A stretch of DNA of 14,264 nt from Nitrospinota bacterium (lineage in GTDB: Bacteria; Nitrospinota_A; UBA7883; JADGGD01). Positions 1 to 5,973 of the stretch are shown piece by piece. Under the pieces are notes generated by a model. The model was not told the DNA's origin. It did no database searches and saw nothing but the letters and a program-made list of their open reading frames with translations. Numbering within the stretch: position 1 is the first letter of the stretch; every line of letters starts with the position of its first letter. Position numbers and translations under genes: made by a program. The DNA lies in contig JADGCD010000037.1 of assembly GCA_015229165.1 (NCBI GenBank), forward strand, positions 1 through 14,264, read 5' to 3'.

Positions 1-1
1 G

Positions 2-733
2 GCCGACCGGAGGGGGGGGGGGGCGGGGTGGGGGGGGGGCTCCTCGTTCGCCAACACCTGGCTGCTGGAGGGGAACGGGCCGGTGCGGCAGGGGGCGGTG
101 GCGGCGCTGTTGCCGGGGCGTCTTTCGCTGGCCACGCAGATCATGCACGGCTGCTCTCCGGCCAGCGCGCCGATGACGATTACGAAAATCGAAGGGAACG
201 TTCTCTACGAGATCGACGGTCGCCCGGCGCTGACCGTGATCCTTGAGACGATGGGGATGGCGCCGACGGAGGAGAATCTGAAGAACCTCACCCTGACCGC
301 CACCATCGGCAAGAAGACCGGCGATCCGTACGCCCCGTTCCGGGAAGAGGATTACGTGAACCGGCTCATCGTCGCGGCCCTGCCCCAGCCGGGGGCGGTG
401 GTCCTGTTCGACGCCGATTTCGAGCCGGGGGCGACGATCCGGCTGATGACCCGCGACAATGAAATGATGCTCGCCTCGACCCGCGCGGGGATGGCCGGGG
501 CGCTGGCCCGCGTCCCCCGTCCGGCGCTGGCCCTCTATGTTGACTGCGCGGGGCGCCACTCGCGCTGGTGCGGGGCCGACCGGGAGGAGGCCGATCTGGT
601 GCGGGAAGGGTTGGAAGGGATCGCCCCCTTGCTGGGGTTTTACTCGGGGGTGGAAATCGCCCCGATGGGAGGGAGGAGCCGGGCGCTGGACTGGACGGGG
701 GTCTTGACCCTGTTTACGGTGTCCGATGCCTGA
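2..733 (+). CDS. FIST-domain sensory protein, 5'-truncated
   Basis: This is the C-terminal part of a FIST (FIST_N/FIST_C) protein; the start lies before the window. FIST proteins are cytosolic ligand-sensing proteins, thought to bind small molecules such as amino acids, and are often encoded next to signal-transduction genes. From base 41 the frame reads SSFANTWLLEGNGPV, then an HGCSPASAPMTITKIEGN segment and LYEIDGRPAL, typical of the end of FIST_N. The FIST_C part ends with ALYVDCAGR, LLGFYSGVEIAP and LDWTGVLTLF, which are family hallmarks. The frame is open from base 2, but bases 12-39 are almost pure G (G12, G4, G10) and translate to low-complexity Gly, so the true reading there is uncertain. 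A GTG at 83 is the first apparent start codon but falls inside the conserved domain, so it is not the start. The TGA at 731-733 overlaps the downstream diguanylate cyclase gene. Confidence 0.82.
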   Translation, partial: ADRRGGGAGWGGGSSFANTWLLEGNGPVRQGAVAALLPGRLSLATQIMHGCSPASAPMTITKIEGNVLYEIDGRPALTVILETMGMAPTEENLKNLTLTATIGKKTGDPYAPFREEDYVNRLIVAALPQPGAVVLFDADFEPGATIRLMTRDNEMMLASTRAGMAGALARVPRPALALYVDCAGRHSRWCGADREEADLVREGLEGIAPLLGFYSGVEIAPMGGRSRALDWTGVLTLFTVSDA

Positions 734-1904
734 CGACGCCGCGCGGCGCATCGCCTTTCTTACCCGGGAGCTGAACGCCCTGGGGGGGAAGCACCACCAG
801 ACGCTGGAGCGGCTGACAGCCGTCCGCAACGAGGCCCGCCGCTCCCAGACGGCGGCTTCGCTGATCCGACAGTTCTTCATGGCCGCAAGCCGTGAGGCGG
901 GGGTAGAGGAGATTGGGGTCGCCTTCCTGAGAATCGTCACCTCGCACATGAACGCCCGTCGCGCCGTGACGGTGACCGGCGCGCCGGACGACTGGCGGGT
1001 GGAGTTCTCCCTCGGCGGGGAGGGGGCGCCGTCGTCTTCACCCCCCCTTTGGCCCCCGTTCGCCTACAACGGGAGGAAAGATCTGGACGACCGCTTCGTC
1101 CGCTGGGCGACCGGGCTGATCGACTGTCCCCATTACCTCTGGCGCTACGACGCTTCGCAGTCGCGGGGGGTGTTGCTGGGGCGGGAGACGGTGGATCACC
1201 GGCTCTACCCGGCGTTCGGGGAGGAGGACGGCTTCCTGATCGACTCGGCCCTGATGACGCTGGGGGAGGCGCTGAGGGGGCGCCAGCGGGAGGAGGAGAT
1301 CAAGCGGATGAACCAGACGCTTGAGGAGCAGGTGGCCCGAAGGACGTCGGATCTGCTGGCGGCCCAGGCGGAGCTGATGGTGGCGAACCGGCGGCTGGAG
1401 GGGCTGGCCTCCACGGACCGGCTGACCGGGCTGGCCAACCGGATGCGGCTGGAAGAGGCGCTGGAGCGGGAGGGGGAGCGGTTCTCACGCTATGGCCGCC
1501 CGTTCTCGGTGATCCTGCTGGACATCGACCATTTCAAAAAGGTCAATGACACCTACGGCCACGACGCGGGCGACCGGACGCTGGTGAAGGTGGCGTCGCT
1601 CCTTTCGGCGGCGGCCCGCACGGGGGATACGGTGGGGCGCTGGGGCGGGGAGGAGTTTATGCTGGCGCTGCCGGAATCGGGGTGTGAGGGGGCGCTGGCG
1701 ATGGCGGAAAAGGCGCGCGTATCGGTGGAGCGGGCCTCTTTCGAGGGGCCGGGGCGGCTGACGGTCAGCCTTGGCGTGGCGACGATCATGGCGGGGGAGT
1801 CGTTGCGGGAACTGACGCTACGGGCCGACCAGGCGCTCTATGCGGCGAAACGGGGGGGGCGAAACCGGGTGGAGCGTGCGCCGGAGGGGACGGTTGGCTT
1901 TTGA
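726..1904 (+). CDS. Diguanylate cyclase (GGDEF) with N-terminal sensor region
   Basis: The 392-aa product should make c-di-GMP from two GTP. No membrane segment is visible, so it is likely cytosolic. Residues about 1-40 are a charged helix; about 45-180 form a possible GAF-like sensor region that I cannot assign firmly; about 185-225 are a predicted coiled coil (EEEIKRMNQTLEEQVARRTS); the rest is the GGDEF domain, entered by STDRLTGLANR. The active-site motif is GGEEF (residues 307-311). An inhibitory-site RxxD (RTGD, 298-301) sits at the canonical spacing before it, so the enzyme is probably active and product-inhibited. The start ATG at 726 overlaps the FIST stop by 8 nt and lacks a clear Shine-Dalgarno site, so translation is probably coupled to the FIST gene. 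The FIST protein is a plausible input partner (inference). The promoter of the downstream tRNA lies in the last codons of this gene. Confidence 0.93.
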   Translation: MPDDAARRIAFLTRELNALGGKHHQTLERLTAVRNEARRSQTAASLIRQFFMAASREAGVEEIGVAFLRIVTSHMNARRAVTVTGAPDDWRVEFSLGGEGAPSSSPPLWPPFAYNGRKDLDDRFVRWATGLIDCPHYLWRYDASQSRGVLLGRETVDHRLYPAFGEEDGFLIDSALMTLGEALRGRQREEEIKRMNQTLEEQVARRTSDLLAAQAELMVANRRLEGLASTDRLTGLANRMRLEEALEREGERFSRYGRPFSVILLDIDHFKKVNDTYGHDAGDRTLVKVASLLSAAARTGDTVGRWGGEEFMLALPESGCEGALAMAEKARVSVERASFEGPGRLTVSLGVATIMAGESLRELTLRADQALYAAKRGGRNRVERAPEGTVGF

Positions 1905-1922
1905 GGCGGGCTCGTTTATAAT
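1894..1922 (+). promoter_or_regulatory. Sigma-70 type promoter of tRNA-Gln
   Basis: A perfect -10 TATAAT (1917-1922) is preceded at 17 bp by TTGGCT (1894-1899), which matches 4 of 6 consensus -35 bases. The box lies inside the 3' end of the diguanylate cyclase gene. Transcription should start near 1929, about ten bases before the mature tRNA. Confidence 0.65.
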
Positions 1923-1938
1923 GCGTTCCCTGTTCCGT

Positions 1939-2013
1939 TGGGGCGTCGTCAAGCGGTAAGACAGCAGATTTTGGTTCTGCCATTCGTAGGTTCGAATCCT
2001 ACCGCCCCATCCA
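1939..2013 (+). tRNA. tRNA-Gln (anticodon TTG)
   Basis: The cloverleaf folds completely. The acceptor stem TGGGGCG (1939-1945) pairs perfectly with CGCCCCA (2003-2009). The D arm is GTC/GAC around AAGCGGTAA. The anticodon stem GCAGA (1964-1968) pairs with TCTGC (1976-1980), and the loop TTTTGGT carries TTG at 1971-1973, reading glutamine CAA/CAG. The T arm GTAGG/CCTAC encloses TTCGAAT. The discriminator base is T2010 and the CCA end is encoded (2011-2013). In Pseudomonas-type genomes a tRNA-Gln often lies directly before prs; here prs is about 5.9 kb downstream. Confidence 0.97.
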
Positions 2014-2110
2014 CGGGCGAAGGCCCGCTCCCTTTCCCCTGCCGCAGAGGCGCTCTTCGCCCGGTTGCGCTCATGCGCCGACGGCCGGAATCAGGTCGGG
2101 TACGCTATGG

Positions 2111-2116
2111 TATAGT
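2111..2116 (+). promoter_or_regulatory. Probable -10 box of mtgA
   Basis: TATAGT lies in a G/C-rich spacer (GCTATGGTATAGTCCCC), 27 bp before the mtgA ATG. No good -35 is seen at 16-18 bp upstream. The 5' leader would be only about 20 nt. Confidence 0.45.
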
Positions 2117-2142
2117 CCCCTGCAACCTTTGCCACCTTGGAC

Positions 2143-2988
2143 ATGAAGAGAATCATCCGTTCGCGCTGGTTTCGCCTCGGCGTCTTCACCGTCGAAGCCG
2201 TCGGCGTTCTGATCATCGGGGTGTTGGTCTATCTCGGGCAGTTCCTTTTCGTTCCCGACTTGACCGCTCTGGAGGAGGGGGATCCCGCCCCCACCGCCTT
2301 CATGCTCTACCGGCAGGAGGAGGCGGTCGCGGCGGGGAAAAAGTTCAAGCTGCGCCACCAGTGGGTTCCCTACAAGAAGATTTCTCCCCTGCTGCGCCGG
2401 GCGGTGGTGCTGACCGAAGACGGGCTCTTCTGGGAGCACGAAGGGTTCGACGTGGAGGCGATCCGGACCGCGCTGGAAACCGACATGAAAGAGGGGCGCC
2501 CGAAGTTCGGCGGCTCCACCATCAGCCAGCAACTGGTCAAGAACCTCTACCTCTCCCCCTCCAAGAACCCCTTGCGCAAGATCAAGGAGGCCCTCATCAC
2601 CTGGCGGCTGGAGCGGACCCTTTCGAAGAAGCGGATTCTGGAGCTCTATCTGAACTCCATCGAGTGGGGGGACGGGATCTTCGGCGTGGAGGCGGCGGCC
2701 CGCCACTATTTCGGCGTCTCGGCGGCGAACCTGTCGCTGGAGCAGGTGGCGCGGCTGGCCGTGGTGATTCCCAACCCGCGCAAGATGAAGGCCAACGGCG
2801 ACGGACGCTATGTGACCAAGCGGTCCCGGTGGGTCTCGCGGATACTCGTCCGGCAGGATCCGTCGTTGGCGCCCCCTCCCGTGGTGGAAGAGGCGCCTCC
2901 GGCGGAGCCGGTTCCCGCCGAAGCCGCGCCGCTGACGGGGGAAGCGGAGCCGGAGACGGAAGAAGAGATCATCGACGACCGCCCCTGA
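2143..2988 (+). CDS. mtgA: Monofunctional peptidoglycan glycosyltransferase (GT51)
   Basis: This 281-aa enzyme polymerises glycan strands from lipid II at the periplasmic face of the inner membrane. A short basic N-terminus is followed by one membrane anchor (about residues 11-35). The GT51 domain carries the catalytic Glu in TEDGLFWEHEGF (E92), then GGSTISQQ (123-130), then RKIKEALITWRLE and ILELYLNSIEWGDGIFGVEAAA, all hallmarks of MtgA/PBP1 glycosyltransferases. No transpeptidase domain follows. The family domain ends near residue 240; a tail of about 40 residues rich in Pro, Glu and Ala follows, which is unusual for MtgA. I chose ATG 2143; a TTG two codons earlier (2137) is also possible. 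No Shine-Dalgarno site is evident for either. It is convergent with the lipoprotein gene across a shared hairpin. Confidence 0.92.
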   Translation: MKRIIRSRWFRLGVFTVEAVGVLIIGVLVYLGQFLFVPDLTALEEGDPAPTAFMLYRQEEAVAAGKKFKLRHQWVPYKKISPLLRRAVVLTEDGLFWEHEGFDVEAIRTALETDMKEGRPKFGGSTISQQLVKNLYLSPSKNPLRKIKEALITWRLERTLSKKRILELYLNSIEWGDGIFGVEAAARHYFGVSAANLSLEQVARLAVVIPNPRKMKANGDGRYVTKRSRWVSRILVRQDPSLAPPPVVEEAPPAEPVPAEAAPLTGEAEPETEEEIIDDRP

Positions 2989-3005
2989 GGGGAAAGCGCG
3001 GACGC

Positions 3006-3039
3006 AAAAAAAGGCCGGAAGATCGCTCTTCCGGCCTTT
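3006..3039 (-). terminator. Strong intrinsic terminator, bidirectional hairpin
   Basis: A perfect 13-bp stem (3010-3022 with 3027-3039) closes a TCGC loop. Seven A's lie on the left (3006-3012). Read on the minus strand this is a GC hairpin followed by a T7 tract, a textbook terminator for the lipoprotein gene. Read on the plus strand, only TTT follows, so mtgA is terminated more weakly. Confidence 0.85.
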
Positions 3040-3065
3040 CGTCGTTCGACGAGGTCGTCTGCGAC

Positions 3066-3347
3066 TTAGTGGGCGGCGGCGTCGGCGGCCGGAGCGGCCG
3101 GGGCGGCGGCGTCAGCCGGGGCGGCGCCATCGACCGGGGCGGCGGCGTCGACCACAGCGGCGGCGGCGTCAACCACAGCGGTGGCTTCGGCTTTGATCGA
3201 CTCGAGCTGGCCTTTCAGCGCGGAGTTTTCGTCGTTCAGCCGAACGTTCTCCTGCCGAAGCTGTTCCAGTTCCTGCTTGTTCGCGTCACACGCGGTCATC
3301 GGGACCATAGAAAGGACAAGAGCAAGAGCAACCACGATCCGTTTCAT
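3066..3347 (-). CDS. Small Ala-rich coiled-coil lipoprotein
   Basis: The 93-aa product begins with a lipoprotein signal (MKRIVVALALVLSMVPMTAC) whose lipobox MTAC puts the lipidated Cys at residue 20. Asp follows at +2, which in enterobacteria retains lipoproteins in the inner membrane; whether that rule holds here is unknown. Residues about 23-50 form a short leucine-zipper-like coiled coil (KQELEQLRQENVRLNDENSA). The rest is Ala/Val/Asp/Pro low complexity with two near-identical VVDAAA[A/P] repeats. Architecture recalls Lpp/OprI-type small envelope lipoproteins, but I do not recognise the family. ATG 3347 is chosen because the signal peptide starts exactly there, although the frame is open for much longer upstream; no strong Shine-Dalgarno site is seen. 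It has its own -10 box and a strong terminator, consistent with a monocistronic, possibly abundant, transcript. Confidence 0.8.
   Translation of the reverse strand: MKRIVVALALVLSMVPMTACDANKQELEQLRQENVRLNDENSALKGQLESIKAEATAVVDAAAAVVDAAAPVDGAAPADAAAPAAPAADAAAH
3144..3185. repeat. Two tandem 21-bp repeats in lipoprotein gene
   Basis: Bases 3144-3164 and 3165-3185 are near-identical 21-bp units (consensus GGCGTCRACCACAGCGGYGG) differing at two positions. On the minus strand they encode the two VVDAAA heptapeptide-length repeats of the Ala-rich tail. Confidence 0.8.
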
Positions 3348-3410
3348 AACTGTATGAGGCCTCAAAAAGGGAGTGATAAGGTGTTCGAATCGGCATCGAT
3401 TCGATGGGCG

Positions 3411-3438
3411 ATTGTACCCTTCCCCCAGCCGGATGCAA
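3411..3438 (-). promoter_or_regulatory. Probable promoter of the small lipoprotein gene
   Basis: On the minus strand, TTGCAT (complement of 3433-3438) is followed after 16 bp by TACAAT (complement of 3411-3416). The -10 is 5 of 6 to consensus; the -35 is weak beyond TTG. The leader to ATG 3347 would be about 55 nt. Confidence 0.45.
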
Positions 3439-3457
3439 GAGAAATCGTGCATTCCGT

Positions 3458-4135
3458 TCAACTCGCCCCGCCGTTCGGGGAGAGGGGGCCAAGCCGGTAG
3501 ACCTTCTCGGTCAGCCGGGTGACCCCCCGGTCGGCGAAGGCCGGATTCTCCGGCAGGGCGTCGCACGTATAAAGAAGAGAGACCGTCCGGCGCCGTTCGT
3601 ATAACCGGCGGACCTCCTCCTCGCGGACCGGAAAGGGGGGGCCGTTCATCTCCGCCTCCGGGTAGTCGAGACTCACCAACAGCAGCGGCGTAGCGGGATC
3701 GACCAGCCGGACCAGATGGTCGGCGTACCGCGTCCGCATTGCCGGGGGGAGGGCGATCAGTGACGCCCGGTCGTAGACCCCCGCCACCGGGCCAAGAGAT
3801 GCCGGGGTCAGGTCGAAGAAGTCGCCCGTCAGGAGGGTGACCCCGTCGGCTTCGGCCCACACGAAATCCCCCCGCCGGGTGACGGTCGGCGTCAGCCGGT
3901 TTTCGGCGAAGAAGGCCTCCGTCGCCCGGGGGCTGATCTCCACCCCGGTCACCGGATGCCCCTGTCCCCGGAGCCAGAGGAGGTCGCGGCTCTTGCCGCA
4001 CAGGGGGACGAACACCGGCGCCCCGTCGGGGAGGGCCAACGCTTTCCAGAACTCCTGCAGGTGGCTGTTGACCTGCTCCTGATGGAACCCGATCTGGTTC
4101 CTCTCCCATCGTTCGAGCCAGAACGCCGCGTCCAT
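3458..4135 (-). CDS. tpm: Thiopurine S-methyltransferase
   Basis: This 225-aa cytosolic enzyme transfers methyl from S-adenosylmethionine to sulfur of thiopurines; bacterial homologues also methylate selenium and tellurium oxyanions, giving resistance. The N-terminus (FWLERWERNQIGFHQEQVN) and the SAM-binding segment (VFVPLCGKSRDLLWLRGQGH, then VTGVEIS) match the bacterial TPMT family. Further family landmarks are DFFDLT, VYDRASLIALPP and the C-terminal LTEKVYRL. Length is close to the usual 215-225. ATG 4135 is chosen because GGAGAG sits 4 nt upstream and the protein starts at the family's normal N-terminus; the frame stays open far upstream but without conserved content. It runs toward the lipoprotein gene, 110 bp away, and is divergent from the histidine kinase gene. 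Confidence 0.93.
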   Translation of the reverse strand: MDAAFWLERWERNQIGFHQEQVNSHLQEFWKALALPDGAPVFVPLCGKSRDLLWLRGQGHPVTGVEISPRATEAFFAENRLTPTVTRRGDFVWAEADGVTLLTGDFFDLTPASLGPVAGVYDRASLIALPPAMRTRYADHLVRLVDPATPLLLVSLDYPEAEMNGPPFPVREEEVRRLYERRRTVSLLYTCDALPENPAFADRGVTRLTEKVYRLGPLSPNGGAS

Positions 4136-4181
4136 GTCGCTCTCCGTTTGGGGGGCCGTAGGCGGCTTCCCGTTCTTCTGT

Positions 4182-4210
4182 AGTATAATCCGGGCGATGG
4201 TTGTTGTCGT
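4182..4210 (-). promoter_or_regulatory. Probable tpm promoter, overlapping the divergent -10
   Basis: On the minus strand, ACGACA (complement of 4205-4210; 4 of 6 to TTGACA) precedes TATACT (complement of 4182-4187; 5 of 6) by 17 bp. The same bases carry the plus-strand TATAAT of the kinase gene, so the two promoters overlap back to back. Confidence 0.4.
4184..4189 (+). promoter_or_regulatory. Probable -10 box of the histidine kinase gene
   Basis: A perfect TATAAT lies 57 bp before ATG 4247 on the plus strand. No recognisable -35 lies 16-18 bp upstream, so activation by a regulator or a different sigma recognition is possible. Confidence 0.45.
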
Positions 4211-4246
4211 TGTCGGCGGTAGTGAAATGGCGAAAGGAGAGGTCGT

Positions 4247-5947
4247 ATGATCCCTGTCGCCCGTTTCATGCGGCCGGTTCCCTTCTGGACGACCGTCCTG
4301 ACGGTCGCGTTCATCGGAAGCGCCAGCCTTTTCGCCGGGTGGCGCAACGCCGAATTCATCGACGTCACCATCTTCACCGACCTCTCCCGGGCCGAAGCCC
4401 TGATCGAAGAGGGCGCCTTCTGGCTCGACGAACACCAGCCCGCCCCCCTTGCGCATCGGCGCGCCACCGCGCTGGAGGAGTTCGACCGGGCCCTGCTCCG
4501 GCTGGAGGACGCCCGGAAGAATATCTCCCGCCTGGACGACCCCCCGTTGCAGGCGGCCATCGCCGAGGCGGTGGACGGGGCGCGGCGTCTGCGCGCGATG
4601 GCGGCGGACCCGGCCTTCGGTCGAACCCCGGAAAGCCACACCGCCTTCTTGACCGAGCATCTGCGAACCTCGAAACGGGTGACGGCGGTGACGGCCCGCG
4701 CGCTCCATCTGCGCCAGGGGATTCTGTTCGACTATCAGGCGAAACTGGCGGCGCTGGCGGTGGCGACGCTGGTCCTGACGCTGATCGCCTTTCGGGTGAT
4801 CGTCTCCCTGACCCGGCAGGAGGTGAACGCGCAGCGGGAGTACGCCCGCATTCAGGAGCGGTACCGGCTGATGGTCGAGGGGGTGCGGGATATCCTTTTC
4901 ATCTACCAAACCGCCCCGGTGCGCCAGTTCATCTACGTCAGCCCCGGCATCGAAGAGCTGATGGGCGCCACGGTGGAGGAGCATTACCGCAACCCGGGCC
5001 TCTGGTTCGAGCGGGTGGTGGAAAAGGAGCTGTTGCAGGAGGCGCTCGACGGCCTCCATCCCCCCCAGACGTCCCACCTGTTCCGGCGGCCCGTGGGGGA
5101 CGATTTCCGCTGGCTGGAGATGGCGGTCACCCCCTTCTCGAGCGAGGGGGGGGGGGTGACCATGCTTGGCATCCTTCGGGACGTGACCGAGAGCCAGCAG
5201 GCCCGCCAGCGGTTGCAGCAGGAGCGGGACCGCGCCGAAGAGGCCACCCGGATGAAGGACAAGTTCGTGTCCCTCGTCAGCCACGACATCCGCTCCCCCC
5301 TCTCCTCGCTCTTGGGGTTGCTGACGCTGCTGGCGGATCGGGACGACCGCTTTTTCGCCGAAAGCGGGCGGATGATCCTGGAAAAGGGGATCAACGCCGG
5401 ACGGCATCTGCTGGAGCTTTCCAACCAGTTGTTGGGCCTTTCCCGGATGCAGTCGGGGGAGGTGATCCTGAACCGGGAGCCGGTCGACCTGCGGGAGCGG
5501 ACGGCGATGGCGATGGCGTTGCTGGAGGGGGCCGCCGCCGCCAAGGAGGTGGTCATGGAGAACCATATCCCGGCGGGGCTGGTGATTACCGGGGACCGGC
5601 TCCTGATCGGGCAGGCGATCCAGAATCTGCTCTCCAACGCCATCAAGTTCACCCCCCGCAAGGGGCGGATCGTCATCGGCGGGGAGGAGACGGGGGCCGC
5701 CTTCTGGGTGGAGGATACCGGCATCGGGATTCCCCCGGAACGGATCGGGGGGCTCTTCGACGCGGCCCAGAGCCGGTCGACCCCCGGAACGGAGCAGGAG
5801 AAGGGGGTCGGCTTCGGGCTCCCCCTCTGCCGGGAGATTGTGGAGGCCCACGGGGGCGCCATCGGTGTCGTCTCGACGCCGGGGAAGGGGAGCCGCTTTA
5901 CCGTCACCCTTCCGCTCGAACCGCCGCCGACCGACGCCCCGGCATAG
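4247..5947 (+). CDS. Membrane-bound PAS sensor histidine kinase
   Basis: The 566-aa protein is an inner-membrane sensor kinase. Transmembrane segments lie at about residues 11-31 and 165-187, bracketing a helical periplasmic domain of about 130 residues that I do not recognise. A PAS domain follows (about 206-315), from YRLMVEGVRDILFIYQ to ILRDVTESQ. The HisKA H-box is FVSLVSHDIRSPLSSL with phosphoacceptor His346. The ATPase domain shows the N box (QNLLSNAIKFTP, near 457-468), the G1 box (EDTGIGIPPE, from 489) and the G2 box (GVGFGLPLCREIVEAHGG, near 521). All catalytic elements are intact. ATG 4247 has an AGGAGAGG Shine-Dalgarno site. No response regulator gene is adjacent, so it is an orphan kinase in this window. 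A G11 run at 5146-5156 encodes EGGG in frame. It is convergent with the PAS-GGDEF-EAL gene, 26 bp apart. Confidence 0.95.
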   Translation: MIPVARFMRPVPFWTTVLTVAFIGSASLFAGWRNAEFIDVTIFTDLSRAEALIEEGAFWLDEHQPAPLAHRRATALEEFDRALLRLEDARKNISRLDDPPLQAAIAEAVDGARRLRAMAADPAFGRTPESHTAFLTEHLRTSKRVTAVTARALHLRQGILFDYQAKLAALAVATLVLTLIAFRVIVSLTRQEVNAQREYARIQERYRLMVEGVRDILFIYQTAPVRQFIYVSPGIEELMGATVEEHYRNPGLWFERVVEKELLQEALDGLHPPQTSHLFRRPVGDDFRWLEMAVTPFSSEGGGVTMLGILRDVTESQQARQRLQQERDRAEEATRMKDKFVSLVSHDIRSPLSSLLGLLTLLADRDDRFFAESGRMILEKGINAGRHLLELSNQLLGLSRMQSGEVILNREPVDLRERTAMAMALLEGAAAAKEVVMENHIPAGLVITGDRLLIGQAIQNLLSNAIKFTPRKGRIVIGGEETGAAFWVEDTGIGIPPERIGGLFDAAQSRSTPGTEQEKGVGFGLPLCREIVEAHGGAIGVVSTPGKGSRFTVTLPLEPPPTDAPA

Positions 5948-5973
5948 CAGGCCAGCCGTCGGGCGGCCGGGAG

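Noticed and set aside
2014..2062. Hairpins after the tRNA (CGGGC/GCCCG; GGGCGAAG/CTTCGCCC)
   Set aside because: Stems are short or widely spaced and no T tract follows, so I could not support a terminator.
3066..4109. A 347-codon minus-strand frame containing the lipoprotein
   Set aside because: The upstream two thirds are out of frame within tpm and low-complexity; a lipoprotein signal begins cleanly at 3347.
5146..5156. G11 tract in the kinase gene as a phase-variation switch
   Set aside because: It is in frame and encodes part of EGGGV. Similar in-frame runs (for example G9 at 11310-11318 in hppA) show that GGG glycine codons alone produce such tracts here.
5948..5973. GGCC-rich hairpin between the two convergent signalling genes
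   Set aside because: No T tract on either strand and an imperfect stem; insufficient for a terminator call.
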